Positions 8,992 through 15,912 of a DNA stretch of 64,000 bases are shown here, piece by piece. Positions within the stretch are counted from its first letter, which is position 1; each line of letters begins with the position of its first letter. The stretch is from assembly GCA_024102975.1 (NCBI GenBank), contig JAGFJD010000364.1:1-64000 (forward strand), in the 5' to 3' direction. This stretch comes from Phaeodactylibacter sp. Its GTDB lineage: Bacteria; Bacteroidota; Bacteroidia; Chitinophagales; Saprospiraceae. The translations under genes were made by a program, and so were the position numbers. The notes below the pieces were generated by a model. The model saw nothing but the letters and a program-made list of their open reading frames with translations. It ran no database searches and had not been told where the DNA came from.

Positions 8992-11001
8992 ATGATACGC
9001 TTACTCCCCACACTTTTCCTCTGCGCAGCAGGGGCCCTGGGCCTGTTCACTGCCTGCGATACCGCCAATACCGAAAACGTCGTCAAAGGCGACGTGGCCG
9101 GCGCGGTTTACGTGCCGCCCGGAGAATACGACGAATTCTACGCCTTCCTCTCCGGAGGCTACAGCGGGCAGGTCACCGTCTACGGGCTGCCTTCCGGGCG
9201 CCTGTTCCGGGAAATCCCCGTGTTCTCGCAGTATCCGGAAAACGGCTACGGCTACAGCGAAGAGACCAAGCCGCTGTTTCAAACCTCCTTCGGCTTTGTT
9301 CCCTGGGACGACACCCACCACATCGAGCTTTCCCAAACTGACGGCGAGTTCGACGGGCGCTGGCTGTTCGTCAACGGCAACAACACACCCCGGATCGCCC
9401 GGGTCGACCTGCGCACCTTTGAAACGGTGGAAATCCTGGAAATCCCCTTCGTGGCCGGGCTGCACTGCGCGCCGTTCATCACCCAGAATTCCGAATACCT
9501 GGTGTCGGGCACGCGCTTCAGCGTTCCCATCCCGCAGGAGGACGTAGCCATCGATTCCTACGCCGAGAACTTCGACGGCGCTATCAACTACGTTTCCGTC
9601 GACCCGGAAAGCGGCGAAATGGCGCTCGCCTTCCAGATACTTGTGCCCGGCTTCAACTACGACCTGGCGCGCAACGGCAAGGGGAAATCCCACGGCTGGA
9701 GCTTCCTCACCACCTACAATTCCGAGCAGGCGCACAGCTTGCTGGAGATCAACGCTTCCCAAAAGGACAAAGACCTGATGGCCGTCGTCAACTGGAAAAG
9801 GGCGGAAGAATACCTCGAACAGGGCACGTTTGAAACGCGCAACGTCAGCTATTACCACAACCTGGTTGATGAAAGCAGCGGCATCGCCACTTCCGGCGAA
9901 AAAACCAGCGTGCGCATGATCAACCCGGCCGACGCCCCCGGGGTAGTGTATTTCCTGCCGGTCCCCAAGTCGCCCCACGGTTGCGATATCGACCCCACCG
10001 GGGAATATATCGTCGGCAACGGCAAACTCTCCGCCGACCTTTCCGTCTATTCGTTCGACAAAATCCAGCAGGCCATAAAGGACGAAAACTACGAGGGCGA
10101 CTTCGAAGGCATCCCCATCATCAGCTATGAAGCCGCCATAGAAGGCGTGGTCAAAGAGCCCGGGCTGGGGCCGTTGCACACCGAATTTGACGGCAGGGGC
10201 AATGCCTATACCACCTTCTTCATCTCCTCGGAAGTCGTCAAGTGGAACGTCGAAACCAAAGAAGTGCTCGACCGGCAACCTACGTTCTACTCTCCCGGCC
10301 ACCTCGTCATTCCCGGCGGGGAAACGGCGAAGCCCGACAGCAAATACCTGGTCGCCATGAACAAGATCACCAAGGACCGCTACCTGCCGACCGGCCCAGA
10401 GCTGGTGCATTCCGCCCAGTTGTTCGACATCTCCGGGGAAAAAATGCGCCTGCTGCTGGACTTCCCCACCAAGGGAGAACCCCACTATGCTCAGGCCATA
10501 GCCGCCGATAAGGTGATGCCCAATGTCAAGAAGTTTTACGCCCTGGAAGAGAACACCCACCCCTACGTGGCAAAAGGCGAAGGGAAAGCCAAGGTGGAAC
10601 GCGACGGTAACGAAATCCACGTGTATATGACCGCCATCCGCAGCCACCTTGCCCCGGATAACATCGAGGGCATCAAGGTGGGCGACGAGGTATATTTCCA
10701 CCTCACCAACCTCGAACAGGACTGGGACGTGCCGCACGGGTTCGCTATCCTCGGCAACAACAACGCCGAACTGCTCGTCATGCCCGGCCAAACGCGGACC
10801 CTGAAGTGGGAACCCCGGCGGGTAGGCGTCTTCCCGTTCTACTGCACCGACTTCTGCTCAGCCCTGCACCAGGAAATGTCCGGCTATGTCCGCGTCTCTC
10901 CCAAAGGGTCCAACGTCGCCCTCAAGTGGGGCCTGAACGAAAACCTGAGCGAGAAGGACATGCTGAGCCAGACGGAGGGGGAAGGCGATGGATCGATGTG
11001 A
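8992..11001 (+). CDS. nosZ: Nitrous oxide reductase, clade II (atypical) type
   Basis: A 669-residue multicopper enzyme reducing N2O to N2 in the periplasm. The N-terminus has a Sec-type, lipoprotein-like signal ending LFTAC (Cys22) with no twin-arginine motif, which fits clade II rather than clade I NosZ. The CuZ-site motif DTHHIELS (His109, His110) and the strand DGRWLFVNGNNTPRIARVDL follow. Further CuZ histidines include LHCAPF, SPHGCDIDPTGEY and GPLHTEFDGRGNAY. The C-terminal CuA domain has DVPHGFAI and CTDFCSALHQEM (Cys618, Cys622, His626, Met629). The protein appears complete. A membrane-anchored mature form is inferred from the lipobox. nosD follows after a 191-base gap containing a hairpin. 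Confidence 0.96.
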   Translation: MIRLLPTLFLCAAGALGLFTACDTANTENVVKGDVAGAVYVPPGEYDEFYAFLSGGYSGQVTVYGLPSGRLFREIPVFSQYPENGYGYSEETKPLFQTSFGFVPWDDTHHIELSQTDGEFDGRWLFVNGNNTPRIARVDLRTFETVEILEIPFVAGLHCAPFITQNSEYLVSGTRFSVPIPQEDVAIDSYAENFDGAINYVSVDPESGEMALAFQILVPGFNYDLARNGKGKSHGWSFLTTYNSEQAHSLLEINASQKDKDLMAVVNWKRAEEYLEQGTFETRNVSYYHNLVDESSGIATSGEKTSVRMINPADAPGVVYFLPVPKSPHGCDIDPTGEYIVGNGKLSADLSVYSFDKIQQAIKDENYEGDFEGIPIISYEAAIEGVVKEPGLGPLHTEFDGRGNAYTTFFISSEVVKWNVETKEVLDRQPTFYSPGHLVIPGGETAKPDSKYLVAMNKITKDRYLPTGPELVHSAQLFDISGEKMRLLLDFPTKGEPHYAQAIAADKVMPNVKKFYALEENTHPYVAKGEGKAKVERDGNEIHVYMTAIRSHLAPDNIEGIKVGDEVYFHLTNLEQDWDVPHGFAILGNNNAELLVMPGQTRTLKWEPRRVGVFPFYCTDFCSALHQEMSGYVRVSPKGSNVALKWGLNENLSEKDMLSQTEGEGDGSM

Positions 11002-11042
11002 GTGGGCAGACACCCCGAAGTATTGCACAAAAAGTATATGCA

Positions 11043-11100
11043 GACAGGATTAACAGGATGCATTAATCTTGTTAATCTTGTTAATCCTGTTAATCCTGTC
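11043..11100. repeat. 17-bp perfect inverted repeat between nosZ and nosD
   Basis: Bases 11043-11059 (GACAGGATTAACAGGAT) are the exact reverse complement of 11084-11100, with a 24-base loop. The right half is made of 9-base units TTAATCCTG/TTAATCTTG. It could attenuate transcription between nosZ and the maturation genes, or be a dispersed palindromic repeat. There is no T-run after the stem. Confidence 0.75.
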
Positions 11101-11192
11101 TATTTTCAACCTTTTACACAGCCCATCGGACTGGCGCCCAGGCTCTGGACATTCAATCCTGTACGACTATTGCAACACCACAACTTAAAAGA

Positions 11193-12473
11193 ATGAAGGA
11201 CAACGCTATCCCGCCGCCACGCCGCCCCGGCAAAATCCTGGCTACCACCTGGCTGATCCTCCTCCTGCCTGCCTGCGTTCTTGCCACCAGGCACACCGTC
11301 TGCCCGGGCTGCCCCCTGGCCAGCATACAAAAAGCAGTGGAAACAGCAGCGGCAGGCGATACCATCATCATCCGGAAAGGCATCTACAAAGAACGCGGCA
11401 TAACCGTCAAAAAGCGGCTCTGCCTGGTCGGGGAAGGCGGGGCGGTGATCGACGGCCAGGGCCAGGGCGAAATCCTGTCCGTTTTTGCGCCGGGCAGCGA
11501 GGTCCGGGGGCTGGCCTTCCGCAACGTCGGCGTCAGTTATACCGAAGACCCGGCAGCCATCCGCCTGGTGCGCTGCGAGGGCTGTCTCGTGGCGGACAAT
11601 TCGCTGGAGAACACCTTTTTCGGCATTTACCTGCAGCAGTCTGAAGGCTGCACCGTACGTGGCAACCGCATCGTCGGCAGGGCGAAGCAGGAGGCCTCTT
11701 CCGGCAACGCCATCCACATCTGGAAGGGGGAACGCGTCCTGGTGGAGGACAACTACGTCAGCGGCCACCGGGACGGCATTTACTTCGAATTTGTCGACGA
11801 CAGCGAAATCCGGGGCAATACCAGCGAAGGCAACCTCCGCTACGGCCTGCATTTCATGTTCTCCAACCGCGACGTGTACGAGGGCAACATCTTTCGCGAC
11901 AACGGCGCGGGGGTAGCCGTCATGTTTTCCCGCCAGATTCGCATGCTGGGCAATACCTTCGACCACAACTGGGGCGGCGCCTCCTACGGCATCCTGCTCA
12001 AGGAGATCAGCGACGGAGAAATGGCCTACAATACTTTCCGCGAAAACACCAGGGGCATCTACGCCGAAGGCGCCAACCGCCTCCACATCCACCACAACGA
12101 GTTTGTGGAGAACGGCTGGGCGCTGGACGTCAAAGGCAACTGCCTGGACAACCGTTTTGAATACAACAACTTCATCGCCAACACCTTTGAGTTGACGACC
12201 AACAGCCGCCACAACCTCAACACGTATTCGAACAACTACTGGGGCAATTACCGGGGGGCAGACCTCAACCGAGACGGCATTGGCGACGTGCCCTACCGGC
12301 CGGCCAGCCTGCACGCCCTCATCATCGGCAAGGTGCCGGCGGCCAGTATCCTGCTCCACAGCTTCTTCATGGAAGCCCTCGACTACGCCGAACGGATCTT
12401 TCCCAGCCTCATCCCGGAGCAACTGGCCGATGAAAAACCGCTCATGAAACCCGCCAGCCATGATACGGATTGA
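11193..12473 (+). CDS. nosD: NosD, periplasmic copper-site maturation protein
   Basis: A 426-residue exported beta-helix protein. The signal peptide is preceded by a Pro/Arg-rich stretch (PPPRRPGKILATTWLILLLPACVLA). The body contains carbohydrate-binding/CASH-type beta-helix repeats (GIYLQQSEGCTVRGN, DGIYFEFVDDSEIRGN, YGLHFMFSNRDVYEGN, GIYAEGANRLHIHHN) and the conserved NosD block YSNNYWGNYRGADLNRDGIGD. NosD acts with the NosFY ABC transporter in assembling the CuZ cluster of NosZ. Its 3' end overlaps nosF by 14 bases, indicating translational coupling. Length and motif order are typical of the family. Confidence 0.93.
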   Translation: MKDNAIPPPRRPGKILATTWLILLLPACVLATRHTVCPGCPLASIQKAVETAAAGDTIIIRKGIYKERGITVKKRLCLVGEGGAVIDGQGQGEILSVFAPGSEVRGLAFRNVGVSYTEDPAAIRLVRCEGCLVADNSLENTFFGIYLQQSEGCTVRGNRIVGRAKQEASSGNAIHIWKGERVLVEDNYVSGHRDGIYFEFVDDSEIRGNTSEGNLRYGLHFMFSNRDVYEGNIFRDNGAGVAVMFSRQIRMLGNTFDHNWGGASYGILLKEISDGEMAYNTFRENTRGIYAEGANRLHIHHNEFVENGWALDVKGNCLDNRFEYNNFIANTFELTTNSRHNLNTYSNNYWGNYRGADLNRDGIGDVPYRPASLHALIIGKVPAASILLHSFFMEALDYAERIFPSLIPEQLADEKPLMKPASHDTD

Positions 12474-13176
12474 AAGCCTGGCCAAGTCTTTTGGCAGAAA
12501 CACTGCCCTGAGCGAGATCACGCTCCAACTGTCGGCAGGGCAGTGCGTAGCCCTTATCGGCCCTAACGGCTCGGGAAAGACCACCTTGCTCAAGTGCATC
12601 CTCGGCCTGGTAAAACCCAGCGCCGGAGAGGTGTGGGTCAACGGCATTCCGGCTGCCGGCAACTGGAGCTACCGGGAACACATCGGCTACATGCCGCAGG
12701 TGGGCCGTTATCCCGACCAGATGAAGGTGAGGCAGGTGCTGGAACTCATCCGCCAGATCAGGGGCAGGGAGGCAGCCCGCCACACCGATGCCGGGCTTAT
12801 CAGCGCCTTCGGGCTGGAAGATGTGATGGCGCAGCGAATGCATACCCTCTCCGGCGGCACCCGGCAGAAGGTCAGCGCCACCCTCGCTTTCCTCTTCGAC
12901 CCGCCCATCCTGATCCTGGACGAGCCGACAGCCGGCCTCGACCCGGTGGCCAACGAACTGCTCAAAGAGAAAATCCGCCGGCAGTGCGAACGGGGAAAAC
13001 TGATCATCATCACCTCCCACATCCTGAGCGACCTGGATGACGTGGCCACCGACGTGCTGTTCCTCCAGGAAGGGCAGATGCAATTTTTCAAATCCCTGGC
13101 CAGCCTCAAAGAAGAAACCCGGGAGGACCGGCTCTCCAGGGTTATTGCCCGGATTATGCAATCGAATAAAAAGTGA
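12460..13176 (+). CDS. nosF: NosF, ABC transporter ATPase for NosZ maturation
   Basis: A 238-residue cytoplasmic ATPase. Walker A is GPNGSGKTT (Lys40), the signature is LSGGTRQK, Walker B is PILILDEPTAGLD, and the H-loop lies in IIITSHILSDLDD. It pairs with the membrane protein NosY and the periplasmic NosD to power delivery of sulfur or copper species for CuZ assembly. Start MIRIESLAKSFG overlaps the nosD end by 14 bases. The 151-base gap before nosY is unusual for a cluster that is otherwise overlapping and contains a strong long-range inverted repeat. Confidence 0.94.
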   Translation: MIRIESLAKSFGRNTALSEITLQLSAGQCVALIGPNGSGKTTLLKCILGLVKPSAGEVWVNGIPAAGNWSYREHIGYMPQVGRYPDQMKVRQVLELIRQIRGREAARHTDAGLISAFGLEDVMAQRMHTLSGGTRQKVSATLAFLFDPPILILDEPTAGLDPVANELLKEKIRRQCERGKLIIITSHILSDLDDVATDVLFLQEGQMQFFKSLASLKEETREDRLSRVIARIMQSNKK

Positions 13177-13213
13177 GGGCAGTGCCGGCTGTTTCCCTCA
13201 TTTTTTCTTTATT

Positions 13214-13314
13214 ACGGGCCACCTGATTGGTTTTCAAAAATTAAACAGGGGGTTTGCCGTGATAGTCGACAGGCGAACTCTAGTCGCCAGCCGACATCAC
13301 ATAAGGTGGCCCGT
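13214..13314. repeat. Nested inverted repeat (possible structured RNA element) between nosF and nosY
   Basis: The outer arms ACGGGCCACCT (13214-13224) and AGGTGGCCCGT (13304-13314) are exact reverse complements. Inside, GTGATAGTCGACAGGCGA and TCGCCAGCCGACATCAC pair over ~16 bp with one bulge and two mismatches around the 7-base loop ACTCTAG. The outer 3' arm ends 13 bases before the nosY start codon. It could be a cis-acting RNA structure or a small mobile palindromic element. No known riboswitch or ribozyme core was recognised. Confidence 0.7.
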
Positions 13315-13327
13315 CCAAAGGGAAACC

Positions 13328-14095
13328 ATGAAAAAGATCATCAGCTTTGTGGCAGGCGATATTCTCCGCAACCGGACCGTGCTGGCCTATACGGCCGTGC
13401 TGCTCCTCTTTTCCCTGGGGTTGTTCAGCCTGGAACCCCGGCCGGAAAAGGCATTGCTGAGCCTGATGAATATCGTCCTGGTCTTCGTCCCGCTGGCCAG
13501 TATCGTCTTTTCAACCATTCATTATTACAACTCCGCCGAATTCATGGAGCTGGTACTGGCTCAGCCGGTGGCCCGAAGCCGGGTGCTGCTGGTCGAGTTT
13601 GCCGGCATAGCCCTGGCCCTGGTCCTGGCCTTCCTCGTCGGGGTGGGCCTGCCCGTATTGTGGCACGGAGCCGGCGCCAAGGGCATCCTGCTGGTGCTGG
13701 GCGGCGTGATGGCCACCGTCGTTTTCGTGGCCCTGGCCTTCCTGGGCGCCGTCACCTTTCGCGACAAGGCGCAGGGCATCGGCTTTGCCCTCATCCTCTG
13801 GTTCTTTTTTGCCCTGGTATTCGACGCGCTGCTGCTGCTCGTCCTGTACAATTTCAGCGAATACCCGCTGGAGCGGGCCGTCCTCGTGCTGACCATGCTC
13901 AACCCGATCGACATCGCCCGAATGATGATCATCACCCGGTTGGATACGGCGGCGCTCATGGGGCACTCCGGGGCGGTGTTCCGCGAATTCCTGGCCGGCG
14001 CCTGGGGGTGGGTTGTCGCCTGGCTGGCGCTGCTGGCATGGGGGGCGGCGCCGCTTGCTGTTGCCGTGCGGATATTCAACCGGAAAGACTTGTGA
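13328..14095 (+). CDS. nosY: NosY, ABC transporter permease for NosZ maturation
   Basis: Start MKKIISFVAGDILRNR at 13328 gives 255 residues, the usual length for NosY-type ABC-2 permeases. About six hydrophobic segments are visible (LAYTAVLLLFSLGLF, IVLVFVPLASIVFSTI, LLVEFAGIALALVLAFLVGV, LLVLGGVMATVVFVALAFLG, IGFALILWFFFALVFDALLLL, AWGWVVAWLALLAW). The family block YYNSAEFMELVLAQPV is present, as is LNPIDIARMMII. With NosF and NosD it completes the maturation machinery. An in-frame ATG far upstream lies inside nosF and was rejected. No nosL, nosB or nosR follows in the window. Confidence 0.92.
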   Translation: MKKIISFVAGDILRNRTVLAYTAVLLLFSLGLFSLEPRPEKALLSLMNIVLVFVPLASIVFSTIHYYNSAEFMELVLAQPVARSRVLLVEFAGIALALVLAFLVGVGLPVLWHGAGAKGILLVLGGVMATVVFVALAFLGAVTFRDKAQGIGFALILWFFFALVFDALLLLVLYNFSEYPLERAVLVLTMLNPIDIARMMIITRLDTAALMGHSGAVFREFLAGAWGWVVAWLALLAWGAAPLAVAVRIFNRKDL

Positions 14096-14189
14096 GAAAC
14101 TTCCTAGGAACATTCCGCGTGTTAAATAGGATGTCTAAGCGGTAGCTTTTCAACCTGAAAAAGCGTAATTTTGGAAAAACTGATTAACA

Positions 14190-14324
14190 ATGACGGTAAA
14201 AGAAGCCATAACGGTTGATCTTGAAATACTGGGAGGAACGCCTGTCTTCACTGGAACAAGGGTTCCAGTGAAGACGCTATTCGATCATCTAGAGGAAAGT
14301 TCTCTGGAAATGTTTTTTATTTAA
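14190..14324 (+). pseudogene. Truncated DUF433-family antitoxin-like gene
   Basis: A 44-codon frame (MTVKEAITVDLEILGGTPVF, then TGTRVPVKTLFDHLEE). DUF433 proteins have ITxDPEIxGGTPVFxGTRVPVxxLFDxLE and then run on ~30 residues through a helical tail. Here the frame breaks after LEESSLE and stops at FFI, so the C-terminal half is lost. A perfect 14-bp inverted repeat (14244-14257 with 14262-14275, loop AAGG) lies inside the coding sequence. No PIN-type partner toxin is nearby. The fragment is too short to be functional. Confidence 0.7.
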
Positions 14325-14343
14325 TTTTAAGCTGAATTTCTCC

Positions 14344-15042
14344 ATGATATTTAACACAAAAAAAATACTTCTTTTCCTTTTGCCGGCCCTACTCGGCGCC
14401 GCAGCGCTCTCCGCCCAGAAAACCTTCCAGGGCACCGTAGAGTACAAATACGAAATGAAAGGCGAAGGCGCCGAAATGATGGCTGCCTTCATGCCGGAGA
14501 AAATGGTTGTCAAGTACAGCGAGAAAAGCATGCTGACCTACATGGAGGGCGGCATGATGGGCGATATGATGGGCAGGATCGTCGTCAATGGCGAAAGCGG
14601 GGAGAACTTTGTGGTCAAAGACGACGAGCAGGCCGTTTATTTGATCAAAGCCGAAGACATCGAAGAAAAGATCGACGGCCAGGAAAAACCGAAACTGGAA
14701 AAGCTGGACGAGCAGAAAGACATCCTGGGATACGCCTGCCGGCGCTATAAGCTCACCCTCTCGCAGGACGGCGCGGAGACGGTGCAATACATGTGGATCA
14801 CCGGCCAGCTCCGGGCGCCTGAAATCAAAACCCCCGGCGCCGGCCAGATGGGCGGTTTTATATCTACTACCGACATTCCCGGCTTCCCGATGGAGGTAGA
14901 AGTCGAGATTCCGCAGAGCGGCATGACGCTCCTGCTGTCTGCCGTAAACATTGATCAGGCCAGGGTGCCGGCCAGCGAGTTTGAACGGCCGGAGGGCTTC
15001 GAGGTAAAGGGCTTCGAAGAGATGATGCAGAAGCAGGATTAA
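14344..15042 (+). CDS. DUF4412-like secreted protein
   Basis: A 232-residue protein with signal peptide MIFNTKKILLFLLPALLGAAALSA. The body matches the Bacteroidota DUF4412/GLPGLI-like pattern: FQGTVEYKYEMKG, KMVVKYSEKSMLTYM, ILGYACRRYKLT and the strand MWITGQLRAPE. It contains Met-rich segments (EMMAAFMPEKM, MEGGMMGDMMG), which might be incidental or bind metal. It is probably periplasmic. It is followed at once by a hairpin plus T-run, so it is likely a single-gene unit. Its role is unknown, and there is no direct evidence that it belongs to the nos system despite its position. Confidence 0.75.
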   Translation: MIFNTKKILLFLLPALLGAAALSAQKTFQGTVEYKYEMKGEGAEMMAAFMPEKMVVKYSEKSMLTYMEGGMMGDMMGRIVVNGESGENFVVKDDEQAVYLIKAEDIEEKIDGQEKPKLEKLDEQKDILGYACRRYKLTLSQDGAETVQYMWITGQLRAPEIKTPGAGQMGGFISTTDIPGFPMEVEVEIPQSGMTLLLSAVNIDQARVPASEFERPEGFEVKGFEEMMQKQD

Positions 15043-15047
15043 CCGGA

Positions 15048-15073
15048 CGTACCACCTTCAGGTGGTGCGTTTT
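15048..15073 (+). terminator. Rho-independent terminator after DUF4412 gene
   Basis: Stem CGTACCACC / GGTGGTGCG (eight pairs plus one G-T wobble) with loop TTCA, followed directly by TTTT. It lies 6 bases after the stop codon. Confidence 0.8.
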
Positions 15074-15106
15074 AAACGATTAGCCGAATTTCGGTAAATT
15101 GCCTGG

Positions 15107-15754
15107 ATGAAATACCTGCTCAAAACCCTGCGCCGCATCCTGTACCTGCTCGCCGGCCTGCTGCTCGGCTATCTCTTCACAGCCCTGTTGCTCTCCTTTT
15201 TTACCATCCGGCCGGCACCGGTGGAATGCGAAGAAAAACAGGTTGCTTACCTGACCACCAACGGCGTCCACCTCTTCATCGTCCTGCCGGCAGAAGAAGT
15301 TGAGCCATCCCTGCGCGGCCGGCTGGAGGTTCCCGGCAGCACCCGCTTCCTCGCCTTCGGCTGGGGCGACCGGGAGTTCTACCGCAATACGCCTTCCTGG
15401 AAAAATTTGTCGCCCGGCACCGCCTTCCGGGCTGCCTTTCTGAACACCCCCGCCGCCATGCACGTAATCAGCTACCCGGAGGAACAGGCCTCCTGGCGCA
15501 AGCTGTCCATCTGCCTCGTACAGGCGGACGCCCTGAGCAGCTTCATCGACCGGTCCTTTCAGAAGGATGAAAAGGGCAACCTCCTGCCCGTCGAGGCGCA
15601 CGGCTACAGCCACAGCGACCTGTTTTTCGAAGCCCGGGGCTATTACTCCTGCCTGCGCACCAGCAACACCTGGGCCAACGACGCCCTGAAACAGGCCTGG
15701 CTGCCCGCGGCGGTTTGGACGCCGTTTGATTTTGGGGTGCTGTGGCACTTGTAG
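15107..15754 (+). CDS. DUF2459 family protein (TIGR02117-like)
   Basis: A 215-residue protein with an N-terminal transmembrane segment (ILYLLAGLLLGYLFTALLLSFF) and a periplasmic domain. Family features visible are TTNGVHLFIVLP, FGWGDREFYRNTPSWKNL, FRAAFLNTPAAMHVI and YSCLRTSNTWANDALKQAWL ending PFDFGVLWHL. DUF2459 proteins are urease-associated or cell-envelope proteins with a Cys in the SCLRTSNTW motif that suggests an NlpC/P60-like or transpeptidase-like fold; activity is unproven. No functional partner is evident beside it. Confidence 0.8.
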   Translation: MKYLLKTLRRILYLLAGLLLGYLFTALLLSFFTIRPAPVECEEKQVAYLTTNGVHLFIVLPAEEVEPSLRGRLEVPGSTRFLAFGWGDREFYRNTPSWKNLSPGTAFRAAFLNTPAAMHVISYPEEQASWRKLSICLVQADALSSFIDRSFQKDEKGNLLPVEAHGYSHSDLFFEARGYYSCLRTSNTWANDALKQAWLPAAVWTPFDFGVLWHL

Positions 15755-15912
15755 GCATAATTTATCTCGTAAAACAGGCTGGGAGCTGGCTGGCAGTATT
15801 TCACAGGGTGAACAGGATGGCGAACCACCCAAAAAGATCAATGTTGAATCTGTATGTTCCTGTTTTTATCATCCCAGCCTGCTGGCCAGCGATCAGGATG
15901 ATCGCGACACGA

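Noticed and set aside
9001-10791. Long minus-strand open frame over nosZ
   Set aside because: Antisense to nosZ; low-complexity Val/Gly/Phe/Asp composition and no family similarity. nosZ itself has all expected motifs.
11106-12662. Long minus-strand open frame over nosD
   Set aside because: Antisense shadow of nosD, whose beta-helix repeats and overlap with nosF are convincing.
13214-13314. nosF-nosY hairpin as a hammerhead ribozyme or riboswitch
   Set aside because: The conserved hammerhead core (CUGAUGA ... GAAA) and known riboswitch cores are absent, so only an unspecified structured element is claimed.
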